From Karstenula rhodostoma CBS 690.94 (taxonomy: Eukaryota > Ascomycota > Dothideomycetes > Pleosporales > Didymosphaeriaceae), in NCBI GenBank assembly GCA_010093485.1, contig MU001501.1, positions 1,133,052 through 1,197,051 of the forward strand: DNA of 64,000 nucleotides, written 5' to 3'. This document shows positions 10,707 to 22,058 of this stretch, one piece after another; positions within the stretch are counted from its first letter, which is position 1; each line of letters starts with the position of its first letter. The notes beneath the pieces were generated by a model, which worked only from the letters and a program-made list of their open reading frames with translations, was not told the origin of the DNA and did no database searches. Position numbers and translations under genes: made by a program.

Positions 10707-12119
10707 CTACGCGTGCCAGTCGTGCGGCTGCAACGTCCAAGTCTCACCCGAATCGGTTGGCACCAAGATCCAGCTCAAACCACCCGTAAAGAAGCGCTCG
10801 TTCAGCCCGTCCATGCACTCGTCAAAGAATGCGTTCCTGGTGTGTAGACCCCACAATCCTGCGCGAACATCCGCGAGACGCTGGATTAATCGCGTCGATT
10901 GATTGAGCCGGCTCTGGAGATAATCGCGGTCGTCAGGCAGAGGAACAGCGTGTGAGCCTGACATGGGTCGGCGCGGACGCCGGACGCCTGTGAATGTTAT
11001 TTGGGATGTGCTTCGCGGAGGCAGAACATATTGACTTACAGAGCATAGCACGGCAGTTCGGACAGAGATTTGCGTTGCGTGCGGTGGAGTTTACCCATTC
11101 ATTTATGCAGGCCTTGCCAAATGTGTGGCCGCAGCGGGTAAGGCTGAAGGCGCGGTGACGTTCGGTATAAGGCTCTGTGCATATGCTGCAGCAATGGTCG
11201 TCGTCGACCTGGATGGCGTCCACAACAGTACCATTGGAAGCAAATATGGGTGAAGGTGAAGGAGGAGGGGATGGGAGAGGGTTATTTGTACCTTTTGTGT
11301 CCTGGGAAGTCGAGGTAGGAATAGGATTGTCGACTCGAAGCTCGCTGACGACATCCACCATAGTCTCGCTCTGAACCCCAGGTCCTCTGGCGTCTTGCCC
11401 CAGGTCCTGGGTGTGGGTACAAAGTCAGTGTGAGTTAAGACAGGGTGGTGTATGTCTTAGCTGAGCGAGAAAGACGCATCCAGCTTGCTTACATCGATGT
11501 TGTGATCCGGTCCCACATTGTTCAGTTCGTAGTCAGCAAGGTCCCGAATGGAAAGCTCGTCCCAAGTTGTGATTATGCGCACAATTTCGTCTTCGAGGAG
11601 GCCTCTCAGTGTCGATATATCGGCGTCAGGTGCTCCGGTAGTTCTCATTTCATGTCTAGCACGCGAACTGAACGTCGAAGTGATCCACTGGTGAGACAAA
11701 CGATTCCGAACAACGATGATGCAAATCTCGACATAGGTCAAAGTGTCGACGTCAAGGCTGCTCCGCGATCGCCGCGCGATTTCGTTTGACCTCATGACCG
11801 CCCTCGACATGTTTTCGTGGTCATGGAAGAACTGAGTCAGTGATGGGCCCATGTTCAATAAACCAACTGCCGCTACGACGCGTAGCCGTTGTCGATAGGT
11901 CCGACCTGATTGTCTCAAGGCGCTGGCGTGTCCCTGGGCTCGTCTCAAGAGCACAGTATCCGTCTCTCGACCTTGTGCCGCAATCCTTGCTTCAGCTTCG
12001 TCACGAAGTCGTTGCACGGTGCCCAGTGGGATGGCGTTGATTGAGATTCGGCTGGGCGGCTGGCGATGGGTTGCGGTGCTGGGACGGGCAGGACTCCCGC
12101 AAACTTCGGGAGGGGCCAT
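10707..12119 (-). CDS. RING-finger protein (putative E3 ubiquitin ligase)
   Basis: Three exons (12119-11493, 11406-11040, 10987-10707) join in frame across introns of 86 and 52 bp (GTAAGC...CCCAG and GTAAGT...CACAG), giving 424 residues. The RING lies near residues 281-331: CCSIC, then RCGHTFGKACINEW, then CPNCRAML, a RING-type spacing. The N-terminal third is Arg-rich with helical character. The C-terminus after the second intron carries a mixed aromatic segment (NERFFTGGLSWILVP). Exons 1 and 2-3 would look like two genes, but the 11407-11492 intron restores one frame. Substrate unknown. Confidence 0.8.
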
Positions 12120-13344
12120 GGTATTTGATCGGAGGATTTCGGACGGTGACGTCGAGTGCCACGAGATACGGGAGCGGTAGAGTAAAAGTGAGCCGAGTAG
12201 CGGTGCACGGGCCGAGACCTAGGTAGGACGGGGTCTAGGTGGTTGTCAACGTTGTGGTCCATGGTGAGGCCTAGTAGGCTGCAGGACCGCGACTCACAAC
12301 AGTGGGCAGCTGCTGGTTGTGTGTTTGCACTGTTTGTGAGCTGTTTGCAGAGTCTTTGCAAGCGGTAAACCAATATGGCTGAAACGGTTGCAGGCAGAGT
12401 TGAGCGAGTGAGTTGAGTGAGTGAGTCGAGCAAGTGAGTCGACGATATATGAATGGGGGTAGATATGTTTTCAGTCGATTGGCCGCTGTGATGGCGCTGC
12501 TCTGATGAAAATATACCGGCATCTTAGCATGTGGTCAGTGGGCGCCGTGGACAAAGTTCTGGTGAAAGACCACCTACATGTATGCAAACGATAGTGAAGG
12601 TAAGTTGCGAGGTCCGGACATGGGCGCTCGGAGACGTACGACCTCACTTCACCCCGGAATCTGCTCCAGGGAAGGAGCGGGGGTTGGGAGGACGACTCTT
12701 CCTTCCAAAGGCGCAAGTCTTCCTGCTGGATCGAGCCCGCTGTTGTCTTCGGGGATGGGGAGGAAGCGACTTATCTCCACAGAGGTCTGTAACCCGTGCT
12801 GCAACCGTGAATATCGTTAAGACTCTCGTGTCAAGATAGAGGTCGGACATGTTGCCAGTCAGACTCTTGATAGTTGACCCTAGGGCAACTTGAGCTACGC
12901 TGAGGGTTTAAATTTCTGATTTGATGCTGTATCAACGCCAATTCTCCGTCTCTTCGCAACAGGCAAAGTGTTCAAGCGACCTCCACCATTCATATTGTCT
13001 ATCAAAACTCCCTACGCCAAAGCCGCACCGAATGGTGAACTTGTTCAACCACGCCCGGCATGGATGGTGCACAGTCAACAGCTTCACTCTTCCCCTCCCT
13101 TCCTCGACACGCATGGGGTATCATTAAACGGTTCTCACGAGCCAACCGGGCTGTCACTTGAATGGACGCATCCGAACTGGATTTCCGGGCTTGCTCTCGG
13201 CTTGCTGAGGGTTGTATCAGCTCCAACCCTTAGCTGCTCACGCTGCCACGAACCTCTTGCTTCATCAGCCAAGCGACGCATACAGTGCCTGCATGCAGTC
13301 CGAATATGGGCCTGTTGGGTATCAAACATGGCCGACTCAGCGTC
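12120..13344. other. Intergenic with a short GAGT-type repeat, no gene recognised
   Basis: About 1.2 kb. A short imperfect repeat of gagtgagt/gagtcgag units lies near 12400-12442, upstream of the RING gene. Short ORFs on both strands between 12530 and 13360 have no family signature. Confidence 0.45.
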
Positions 13345-13797
13345 TCACCCCGTCATACTCTGATCAACGTCCTCTGCTTCATAGGATGGCTTTCCGAGCT
13401 CCTGCAGCGCCGCCTTGAGCTGCGCATTGCGCGTCTCAAGGAACTCAATCTCATCCTGCTGATCCTCAGTGGAGCGATGGATGTCGGGCAGCGCCATGAC
13501 GGCCTTGCGCGCCTTCTGCAGCTTGAGCTTGACCTCGGTGGCGGCGGTCGAGACTTGCTGGATGTCGAGAGGACCGTCGACGGACGGCTGGCCTGGGGTC
13601 GGCGCCGCTCCAGGAGGCTGGACGGACGTGCTGATGAGGCGGCTGAGGACGCGGTGCAGGTCCGGGAGGATGTCGAAGGTCGATGGCGGCGGGAGGGCAG
13701 ACGCGGGCGGCGGCGGTGGCGGTGGTGCCTGCGCCGGGGTAGGCGCGACCGACGCCCTTGCCGAGGCGGGCGCGTGGGGTGTCGCGGCGGCGGACAT
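13345..13797 (-). CDS. MED9: Mediator complex subunit 9 (Med9/Cse2)
   Basis: A single-exon 150-residue protein. An Ala/Pro-rich N-terminus (about residues 1-40) is followed by FDILPDLHRVLSRLIS, a Pro/Gly linker, and a long amphipathic helix: DIQQVSTAATEVKLKLQKAR, then KAVMALPDIHRSTEDQQDEI, then a coiled coil to about residue 135. This matches fungal Med9 in size and in the sequence AATEVKLKLQKA...ALPDI. Med9 belongs to the Mediator middle module and bridges activators to RNA polymerase II in the nucleus. It is divergent from the neighbouring phosphoglycerate mutase gene. Confidence 0.8.
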   Translation of the reverse strand: MSAAATPHAPASARASVAPTPAQAPPPPPPPASALPPPSTFDILPDLHRVLSRLISTSVQPPGAAPTPGQPSVDGPLDIQQVSTAATEVKLKLQKARKAVMALPDIHRSTEDQQDEIEFLETRNAQLKAALQELGKPSYEAEDVDQSMTG

Positions 13798-14213
13798 GAC
13801 CGTGTTGTTGTTTGGGAGCGGAACGCTTGGGGGCGAGCTTGGTGTTGAGCTTGGTTGCGCGCAAACGCGTCGTCGTGCGAGGCGGGTAGCTGCAGCGAGC
13901 GCGTCGGTCGGCTACGGATTCAGGTCTGTCGACGTGCAGAGCGAATCACAGAATGGCAGGAACGATTTTTCCATACACGTTATCTGCGCGCGGTTACAGT
14001 GGGCGGGTGGTGTGACGTTGAGGCGCGAGTGAGGCTTTTGATGGGAACAGCCCCGCTTAGCTCAAATGCCCCTCCAACATATCTTCGCAGTCGCCGTCGC
14101 CGTCAGCACCCCTTCGTTCTCAGTCTTGGTCTCCGATCCGTACTTTTCCTCTGCACTCTCATCTTGGTGCTCTCTTTCACCCGTCCCAACCTTTCCCCCA
14201 ATTGGCCTCCACC
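13798..14213. promoter_or_regulatory. Shared promoter of MED9 and the phosphoglycerate mutase gene
   Basis: A 416 bp divergent intergenic region. A pyrimidine-rich tract (ctctgcactctcatcttggtgctctctttcaccc area, 14150-14200) lies just upstream of the mutase ATG, typical of strongly expressed fungal genes. Confidence 0.5.
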
Positions 14214-15872
14214 ATGGTTAACGTCGACCAAAAGACGGTCCTCATCGTCATTGACGGCTGGGGTGTTGCCAGCGAAAAGTCTCCCAAGGAGGGCAATGCC
14301 ATTCTCGCTGCCGACACGCCATGCATGGACGAGTTCGCAAAGGGCGGCTCCAAGACGGCCCAGGGCTACACAGAACTCGAGGCGTCTTCGCTCGCCGTCG
14401 GTCTGCCCGAAGGCCTCATGGGCAACAGCGAGGTCGGCCACTTGAACATCGGCGCTGGTCGCGTTGTCTGGCAGGATGTCGTGCGAATCGACCAGACTAT
14501 CAAGAAGGGCGAGCTCAACAAGATCAAGAACATCCACGAGTCTTTCACCCACGCAAAGAACGGCAATGGCAGGCTGCACTTGGCCGGTCTTGTCTCCGAT
14601 GGCGGCGTCCACTCGCACATCAACCACCTCGTTGCTCTTCTCAAAGTCGCCAAAGAGATTGGCGTGCCGCATGTTTTCATCCACTTCTTCGGCGATGGTC
14701 GCGACACCGATCCCAAGTCGGCTGCTGGATACATGGCGGACTTGCTCAAGGCCACCAAGGAGCTCGGAATTGGCGAGATTGCGACCATCGTCGGTCGTTA
14801 CTACATCATGGACCGCGACAAGAGGTGGGATCGTGTTGAGATTGGTCTGAAGGGCCTTGTTACTGGAGAGGGCGAGGACGCCGAGGATCCGGTGGCTGCC
14901 ATCAAGGCGAGATACGAACAAGGAGAGAACGACGAGTTCCTGAAGCCCATCATTGTGGGAGGAAAGGAGCGAAGAATACAAGGTATACACTCCAAGCTGA
15001 GCACCCAGATGGCCTTGTGCTAACTCGTGCAGATGGCGACACCGTCTTCACCTTCAACTACCGGTCGGACCGCGTGCGCGAGCTCACCCAGCTTCTGGGT
15101 GGGTTTGACCGGTCACCAAAGCCTGATTTCCCTTACCCCAAGGACATCAGCCTGTCCACCATGACCCAGTACAACGCCAAGTTCCCGTACCCCATTGCTT
15201 TCCCGCCACAAAAGATGGATGATGTGCTCGCTGAGTGGCTGGCCAAGCAGGGCGTGAAGCAGTGCCACGTCGCAGAGACGGAGAAGTATGCCCATGTCAC
15301 CTTCTTCTTCAACGGCGGTGTCGAGAAGCAGTTTGACAACGAGGAGCGTGAGATGATTTCATCTCCCAAGGTCGCTACCTACGACCTTGAACCCAAGATG
15401 AGCGCCATGGCCGTTGCGGAGAAGACGTGCGAGCGCATCAAGGAGGGCAACTTTGAGTTCATCATGCTCAACTTCGCACCCCCCGACATGGTCGGCCACA
15501 CCGGTGTTTACAAAGCTGCCATTGAGGGCGTCACCGAGACCGACAAGTCTATCAAGAAGATCTACGAGCAGTGCAAGGAGAGCGGATACGTGTTGTTCGT
15601 TACTGCTGACCACGGGTAAGTGCGCTGCCATGCTCAGGTCTTCATCACTGACACACTCCAGTAACGCAGAAGAGATGCTTACCGAGGAGGGCACGCCGAA
15701 GACGTCGCATACCACCAACAAGGTTCCCTTCGTCATGGCCAACGCCCCCGACAACTTCTCCCTCAAGAAGACGGACGGTGTGCTCGGAGATGTTGCTCCC
15801 ACGCTGCTAGAGGTCATGGGTTTGCCGCAGGCTGACGCCATGGACGGTCACAGTCTGCTCGTCAAGTCGTAA
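14214..15872 (+). CDS. gpmI: 2,3-bisphosphoglycerate-independent phosphoglycerate mutase
   Basis: Three exons (14214-14982, 15033-15615, 15662-15872) give 520 residues, the usual length for iPGM. The enzyme interconverts 3- and 2-phosphoglycerate in cytosolic glycolysis and gluconeogenesis using two Mn ions and a phosphoserine intermediate. Visible motifs are VLIVIDGWG at the N-terminus, the nucleophile region GLMGNSEVGHLNIGAGR, DGRDTDP, GRYYIMDRD, NYRSDRVREL and TADHGNAEEM, whose DHG codons are split by the second intron. The start at 14214 has the context CACCATGG; an upstream TTG in frame is not a start. Both introns are 46-50 bp. Confidence 0.96.
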
Positions 15873-16584
15873 AGTACCGCCTCTGTGGACCATGCGACCC
15901 GTCTAACGCATGTGAGGAGCAGGGGATCAAGCCCACCGCCCAAGCGTCAACGTACAGACTAGATAGAGTTCGCTTTTTGGAGCGAGGATTTGCCCGATTC
16001 TGACTGGCGTTCTTCTCGACGAATTGGCGATACCATTTGGCGTAGATAGAGAAAAAAAAAATGAACAGACGATGATGGACCGATCACCTTCTGATAGTCC
16101 CACCTGCCCAATGGAACTAGCCAGTAACAAGCGTGACCAGGGTCGCAACACCCCTCCACGCTGCGAGGCAGACGGAACCCGCTCGGCTTCACTTCACCTC
16201 AGCTGCTGTTTTTGTCCGCTGCTGAGCGACATCGACATCTTACCTGCGTCTGTCCCGCTGCCAATTTCTTTCTTGCGTGCGTTGCAACCCGCTGTCTCTG
16301 CTGACACCTCGCCTCTGTTTACCCCACCGCTGCGGGGGAACACTGGAGCTGACCAACACGTTCCCTTCGTTCACGGCCTTCATCGCTTTGTGCGCCGTGG
16401 AATTCGGCTGATTCTGAGAGCGAAGGCTACGCAGCCCGCTCGCAACTTCGTCTCGTCCTCTTCGAGCGCGCGCACCGTCCGTCAGCAGCCAGGCTGAACA
16501 TCGACCCGCATCGTCACGTCGCTCGACTGGTGCAGACCACCGACACCCTCGGCCTGCGCGCAAAGGCTCTCCTGCAAGTGCGAA
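15873..16584. promoter_or_regulatory. 5' region of the CaM-kinase gene
   Basis: About 710 bases between the mutase stop and the kinase start. It holds an A9 run near 16051-16060 and pyrimidine-rich stretches. No gene seen; presumed mutase 3' UTR plus kinase promoter and long leader. Confidence 0.4.
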
Positions 16585-17936
16585 ATGGCCTCGAACGGCG
16601 GATCGGGAGCGCACACGCCGCAAGCGCAAGCACAAGCTCAGGTCCAACCATGCCGATACAAGACCGGGAAGACGCTGGGTGCGGGCAGCTATTCGGTTGT
16701 GAAGGAGTGTGTGCATATTGATACGGGGCGATACTATGCGGCAAAGGTCATCAACAAGCGCCTGATGGCGGGGAGAGAACACATGGTGAGTTTCTGTGGT
16801 ACAGGTTGCGCACTGGAGCTCATGCCCGCCAGGTCAGAAATGAGATTGCCGTCCTAAAGCGTGTCTCCATGGGACACAGGAACATCTTGACGCTTGTCGA
16901 CTACTTCGAGACGATGAACAACCGTATGCGAAACGATGAATGCTCTGGAAACGCCTGCTAACCTACATGCAGTCTACCTCGTCACGGATCTCGCCCTGGG
17001 AGGCGAGCTGTTCGACCGCATCTGCCGCAAAGGAAACTACTACGAATCGGATGCTGCCGACCTCATTCGCGCCACCCTCTCTGCCGTTGCGTATCTGCAC
17101 GACCATGGCATCGTACATCGCGATCTGAAGCCCGAGAACTTGCTCTTCCGCACGCCAGAAGACAACGCAGATCTGCTCATCGCAGATTTTGGACTTTCGC
17201 GTATAATGGACGAGGAGCAATTTCATGTCCTCACCACGACCTGCGGTACACCCGGCTACATGGCGCCTGAGATCTTCAGGAAAACTGGGCATGGGAAGCC
17301 TGTGTAGGTCAAATAAGACAGTAGAAGATGTCCAGCCTGCTAACACAATGCAGCGACATTTGGGCCATCGGTGTCATAACATACTTCCTCCTCTGCGGCT
17401 ACACCCCCTTCGATCGCGACTCCAACCTCGAGGAGATGCAGGCCATCCTCGTCGCCGACTATTCTTTCACGCCTCTCGAATACTGGCGCGGCGTGTCCCT
17501 CAAAGCTCGCGAGTTCATCCGCCGCTGCCTGACCGTCGACCCCGCCGCCCGCATGACGGCCCACGAGGCGCTCTCGCACCCCTGGATCGCCGATCTGGGA
17601 GAGATCTCCGCCGAAGGTGAGGAAGACCTGCTGCCGACCGTCAAGAAGAACTTCAACGCCCGGCGCACGCTCCACGCTGCCATCGACACCATCCGTGCCA
17701 TCAACCAGCTCCGCGCCGGCGGCGCAGCGGGCATGATGGACGGTGCGCGGTCCGGCGAGCCCCGACGCGGCGCACCCCCCATGAACGTTCCACAACCCGT
17801 CGCCGACGAGGATCCCATGGACATCGACACGATCGACAGCCGTGGCAACGGCCACGGGCAGACGGACGAGATGATCAAGGAGCAGGAGCGTCGGATTCAC
17901 GAGACGCAGCAGGGGCTCTGGGCAGGCAGGAGATGA
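16585..17936 (+). CDS. Calcium/calmodulin-dependent protein kinase (CaMK family)
   Basis: Four exons (16585-16785, 16833-16923, 16973-17303, 17354-17936) separated by 47-50 bp introns give 401 residues. All kinase landmarks are present: glycine loop LGAGSYSVVKE, ATP lysine in YYAAKVINK, catalytic loop HRDLKPENLL, DFGLS, a TCGTPGYMAPEI activation segment with a Thr for a CaMKK, and DIWAIGVITYFLLCGYTPFD. The sequence after the kinase core (VKKNFNARRTLHAAIDTIRA) is the basic amphipathic helix expected for autoinhibition and calmodulin binding. An Ala/Pro-rich acidic tail follows. Length and order match fungal CMK1/CmkA-type kinases, which act in calcium signalling, stress and cell-cycle control. 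Confidence 0.94.
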
Positions 17937-18456
17937 GTGGATGCGCTTCATCTGGACACGAAGCGGAGCGAAGCGATGTTTGGCCGTGTGTCGAAGGGGT
18001 TGATTCATGTATAGCATTGGCTGGCGGATACTGGGTGCCCACGCAGATATACCAGCGACTGGGTCGCCTACGATTACACGACTTCTTTCTGACCGAACGA
18101 TAGATTAGCAATGTTGAAAGCTTTGATGGAATAGCCGGTTGTGCGAGCGTAGTGGACTGCCGATGGAAAGCAGTGAGTGTTGCTGGTTAGAGACAACTGG
18201 CAGCGGGAGTTGGCTTGAGTATGATGGAGCAACTTAGGTTTGGGTATGTATTGATTTCACTCGCCTGCTGCAAGCACTATCATAAATGCTACTATTCCGT
18301 CCACGAACCATCCCTATTGTCGGCCGATCCGTCTCGAGACGAACGCCAATGTTGACGATGTTCTAAAGTATTGTCAATCCATTGTGGAAGAGGGGTTGGT
18401 GGACTATGGTTCGCAACACCGCTTTCCCACTAACCCACCCGTCCCGTCGATAGTCT

Positions 18457-18760
18457 GAGTACACTGTGTTACCCCAGGATGAGCAATGTAGTACTCAAAA
18501 CACTACCCTGATACTGGATCATCGTACTTTACGTCGAGTGCAGTCTGCTTCAAACGTTGGCCCCTCCGCTACCTGTCTGCGAAGGTTTGAGTACATTGTG
18601 TAACCCCAGGAAGACGTATCCAGTACTCCGGCTTTTGGCTGAGGCGCGTGCAGTCTACTGTCCAAGTATCCCGCTCCGCTGCCCATCTACAAAAGTTGAA
18701 GTTTATTGTGTTACCCCAGGAGGAGCAATGCAGTACTTCAACGACCCGAGGGGCTCAGTG
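18457..18760. repeat. Degenerate direct repeat, three copies
   Basis: Three spaced copies share a core close to gag-tac-attgtgt-tAccccagga followed by a looser block ending in cagtact. They start near 18457, 18589 and 18699, so the spacing is about 132 and 110 bp. The spacers also share fragments (gtgcagtct, ctccgct-cc-tctgc/tac). Not coding. Likely an old tandem duplication. Confidence 0.6.
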
Positions 18761-19705
18761 CACAAGTGGTCGGACCGAAGTCTGGGATGGACTGGTGCGA
18801 GTACCATTTGGACATGGGATGTGCCTTGTACTGTGGTTTGGCCTAGACTGGCGTGTCATAACCTTCTTGAATGAACATGAGCGTCATGTCTAGAGGTCTT
18901 CCAGCTCGTCATGAGGATATGTAGAGCTATAAAGATGGTACTTTAAGGTCTTTCCTTCACATACGACCATAGGACATTGAAAACTAGGCTTCCCGTCCGC
19001 TCAGCCATATATAAGCAGTGTACCGGCGGGTCAGTAGTCGAGTTCGTGAGAATCGGCGAATCCCCGCTGTTGTATGTTTTTTGCCGTGCAAATTTTTTGT
19101 TGATGTGGGCATCTGGCGGATGGAATAGTGCCGCATTTCTTCACCGCTGGGCGCTTATAAATGCACGCTAGCACAACTGCGCTAGTCCGGGTGCGCATAG
19201 AGGGCTCTGAACACCAGCGATACAGTATTGTTAGGTCAAGATTGTAAACTCGTATAGTAGCCTAAGTCACTCTAGGATTAACTATTCTATACCTGTCGGC
19301 GAAGGCCTCAGCTTACATCCGGTCTTCGTGCTCCTATGAGAGAGAGGGTGCGCGTTCTGTTTTTCTACACAGTACTCCACCTCTTAAATAAAAGGCATTC
19401 CTTGTCTTCGTGTAGTTTCCGCGGGTTGCAAAAGCGCGCAAAGTATCACATTTGATCTTCATGTTGTATAGTCTGTCTATTGGTGTACCGCTGAAGCGAC
19501 AGAACTACACAGCGCACTCGGGTATAGTAGGCGCATTTCCATGCGTCATGGCTATGGCTTCTCCAAGCCAAGAGGCATCTGCTTTGGTAATGTTGAGTAC
19601 TGTGAGTTGGGGTGACCACCCATGGTGTTCCCGGAGAATATCAGTTCTGATATGATGGAATCCGCATGGAGGCTGATCCTGGTTCCGGGGTTCCTGGGAA
19701 CTCTC

Positions 19706-19719
19706 GGGTCACGTGACCC
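19706..19719. promoter_or_regulatory. Perfect 14-bp palindrome with an E-box core
   Basis: GGGTCACGTGACCC is a perfect inverted repeat centred on TCACGTGA, the Cbf1/USF-type bHLH site. It lies about 800 bp upstream of the methyltransferase start. Whether it is used is unknown. Confidence 0.4.
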
Positions 19720-20214
19720 ACGCGGGGTGTTCGTGATTGGCTCAGAAGCAGAGGCTTGGCTGATGTGATTCGAGGAATAGGTAGGATGGTCATACTCGTG
19801 TGTGCGCCATGTCAAGCACAAGACGGCGATGGTAGCAGGATCAATAGCATTGTGGCCAAGATGTTTATATGGAGGGCGCATGATAGGTGTTTGAGATGGG
19901 GGGCGTTGGGGGCATCCTGTGGAGCGCTCGAGTCATTGACGGGCTGCTTGCCGAGGCGCGGCGCTTTGGGTGTGTGTGTTATCCACGCAGCAGACGAACC
20001 GGCCAAAAGCTGCCACGTCAGACTAAGCTTCGGTGGAGCGACGGGGGACCAGACAGCGGGAGCCATCGAGGGCGGCGCATGCAGGCTCGCGCACCGTCTG
20101 TCCCAGGAGGACGTCGTGGTCTAGTGCACAGTACACAGTAGACACGTCGAGGGAGCGCCACCACACGGGCCAGAGCCCGCCAGCGGGGTTGCGGTGCAGC
20201 GGCCGTCAGCAGCG

Positions 20215-20262
20215 CACGCAGCAACAGCAGCAGCAACAGCAACGACGACGACGACGCTCGCA
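20215..20262 (+). repeat. CAG/ACG trinucleotide tract
   Basis: Interrupted CAG/CAA units run into a short pure ACG run, about 260-310 bp upstream of the methyltransferase ATG. A simple-sequence tract, probably in the 5' leader or promoter. Confidence 0.6.
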
Positions 20263-20522
20263 CAGCAGCGCGCACGGCGAGGACGAGGGCGCTGATCCAG
20301 CAGCAGAAAGAGAGGCTGCGCGAGCGGCGAGCGGCGACCTTCTCGGTGGTGCAGGCGGCGGCAGTGTGTTCCCTGGCGGTTCGCCCGACTTAGCGAGCAC
20401 CTGAGGGGAATGGTTCCGCGGTCGCTCCTTCGGGAAGGAGCGCCCCAAGCTGCTGGGTGGATTTGCCCTCCCCCCTCGAGCCCGACACAGCAACACGCAG
20501 CGCGCGCGACGAGGCCGCAGAC

Positions 20523-22058
20523 ATGTCGCTGTCCATCCCGCTGTCCTCGCGCGACACGAGCCCCCCCTCGTCCGAGCCCCAGAGCCCGCGCGACTTCATT
20601 GAGCCCGATGTATGTGAAGCCCGCCCGCCAGCCCGCCGGCTGCGACTCCAGCTAATTTGACCGTGCCTGCGTAGTCCGACTTGGAGGGAGCCTCGGGCGG
20701 CGCGGATGGAATGCAAAGCTGTGACACGTCGGTCGTCCCTCGTCCCTCGACCATGGTGTGCAATTGCCCCCGCTGACGCTGCCCAGGAGCACAAAGTCGG
20801 TCAACCAGAGCATCTTCGACTACGTCCGCGAGCATGGCAGGACCTACCACAGCTACCACCCGGGTTGTAAGCTCCTTCCCCCCTCGAACTCCCCTTGAAT
20901 CCCCCTCGAAGGCGTCACTGACTGCGCAACAGCATACCCGTTCCCCAATGATCAGGTGCGCTTCGACCGACCCCGCTGCAACCACACGGGAAGAATACTA
21001 TGCTGACCCTTCGTGTGCAGCCCGAGAACGACCGCATGGACGTCCAACACGAGATCTGGAAGGTCATCTTCGGCTTCAAGAACCACTTTGCACCCCTCGA
21101 CGATCCACGCAAGATTCTCGACATCGGCTGTGGCACGGGGAAATGGGCCATCGAGATGGGTGAGTTGCACTTGCATCTTCCAACGAGAGACATAGTAACA
21201 GTGCCAGGCTTCGAGTTCCCGCACGCGTCGGTGCGTCGCCCTCGGATTGCTTTGCTGAGCCTTCGCTGACGCTTGCTAGATAATCGGCACTGACCTGTCA
21301 CCCATCCAGCCCGAATGGTGAGTGGTGCGCAACAGCTCTTGGCCCACTGTTTCTGATCTTGCAGGGTCCCGGGCAATGTCAAATTCGTCATCGACGACGC
21401 CAACGAGGACGATTGGATGGTGGAGCCACAGGACTATGTCCACACTCGCCTTCTCCTGGGCTGCTTCGAGGACTTTCGAGATATTGTCGCAAAGGGTTAT
21501 CGCGCGTTGAAACCCGGCGGATGGATGGAATCGCAGGACATCATGCCAACCGTCTACTGTGACGATGGAACCATGCCGCCGGATTATCCTTTTGCCCTGT
21601 GGGCAAAGACTCAAGACCGTGCCGCCATGGAAATAGGCAAGCCCATGCGCATTGGCAACAAGTTCAAGCGTTGGTATGAACAAGCTGGATTCGTTGATGT
21701 CCATGAAGAAGTCTTCAAGCTACCCATAAACGGTTGGCCCAAAGACCCCCAGTTCAAAATGCTTGGAAAGTTTAACGAGCAGAACTACATCGAAGGCATC
21801 CAAGCATGGAGCTTGTTCATGTTCACGAGGGGGCTAAACTGGACCAAGGACGAGATCGAGGTCTTTCTAGTCAACGTCCGCAAAGCCATCTCGAATCACA
21901 GTGTCCACGGCTACCACAAGATGTAAGCGGAATCTTCTGCCATGGGTTGCGCTCACTGACAATCTAGCTATGTGGTTTGGGGTCGAAAACCACACGAGCA
22001 TGAGCTCGGTGTTCCGAATCCTTCACCCGAAAACCCACCTCCTCATCCTGCCTCGTGA
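20523..22058 (+). CDS. LaeA/TAM-like SAM-dependent methyltransferase
   Basis: A nine-exon gene, about 363 residues: 20523-20609, about 20675-20727, 20787-20866, 20933-20955, 21021-21159, 21208-21230, 21280-21317, 21365-21922, 21968-22058. All introns but one have clear GT-AG signals. The end of exon 2 is uncertain: the in-phase donor GTCGGT at 20728 is weak. A disordered Ser/Pro N-terminus precedes the motif I glycine loop KILDIGCGTGKWAIEM. Next come IIGTDLSPIQP (acidic ribose-binding residue), VIDDANEDDW, the LLLGCFEDF and LKPGGWMESQD regions, and a C-terminal YVVWGRKP strand. This is the fungal methyltransferase family that includes LaeA-like secondary-metabolism regulators. Substrate unknown; its closeness (6 kb) to a biosynthetic cluster may be coincidental. 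Confidence 0.82.

Larger units (their letters stand above)
17937..20522. other. Long gene-free stretch (2.6 kb)
   Basis: No convincing gene on either strand. It contains a degenerate three-copy repeat (18457-18760), a perfect palindrome with a CACGTG core (19706-19719), and trinucleotide tracts in the likely leader of the downstream methyltransferase (20215-20262). Short ORFs here lack family features. Confidence 0.5.

Noticed and set aside
13285..14032. Two 187-codon plus-strand frames
   Set aside because: Arg/Gly-rich shadows opposite MED9.
14103..14990. 295-codon minus-strand frame
   Set aside because: Antisense of phosphoglycerate mutase exon 1.
18318..18326. TCGGCCGA outside the cluster as a regulon member
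   Set aside because: A lone site in a gene-free stretch with no start codon nearby; probably chance.
20742..20786. A 29-bp intron from the GT after ATGGT in the methyltransferase
   Set aside because: Too short for a fungal spliceosomal intron; a donor near 20728 gives a 59-bp intron in the same phase.
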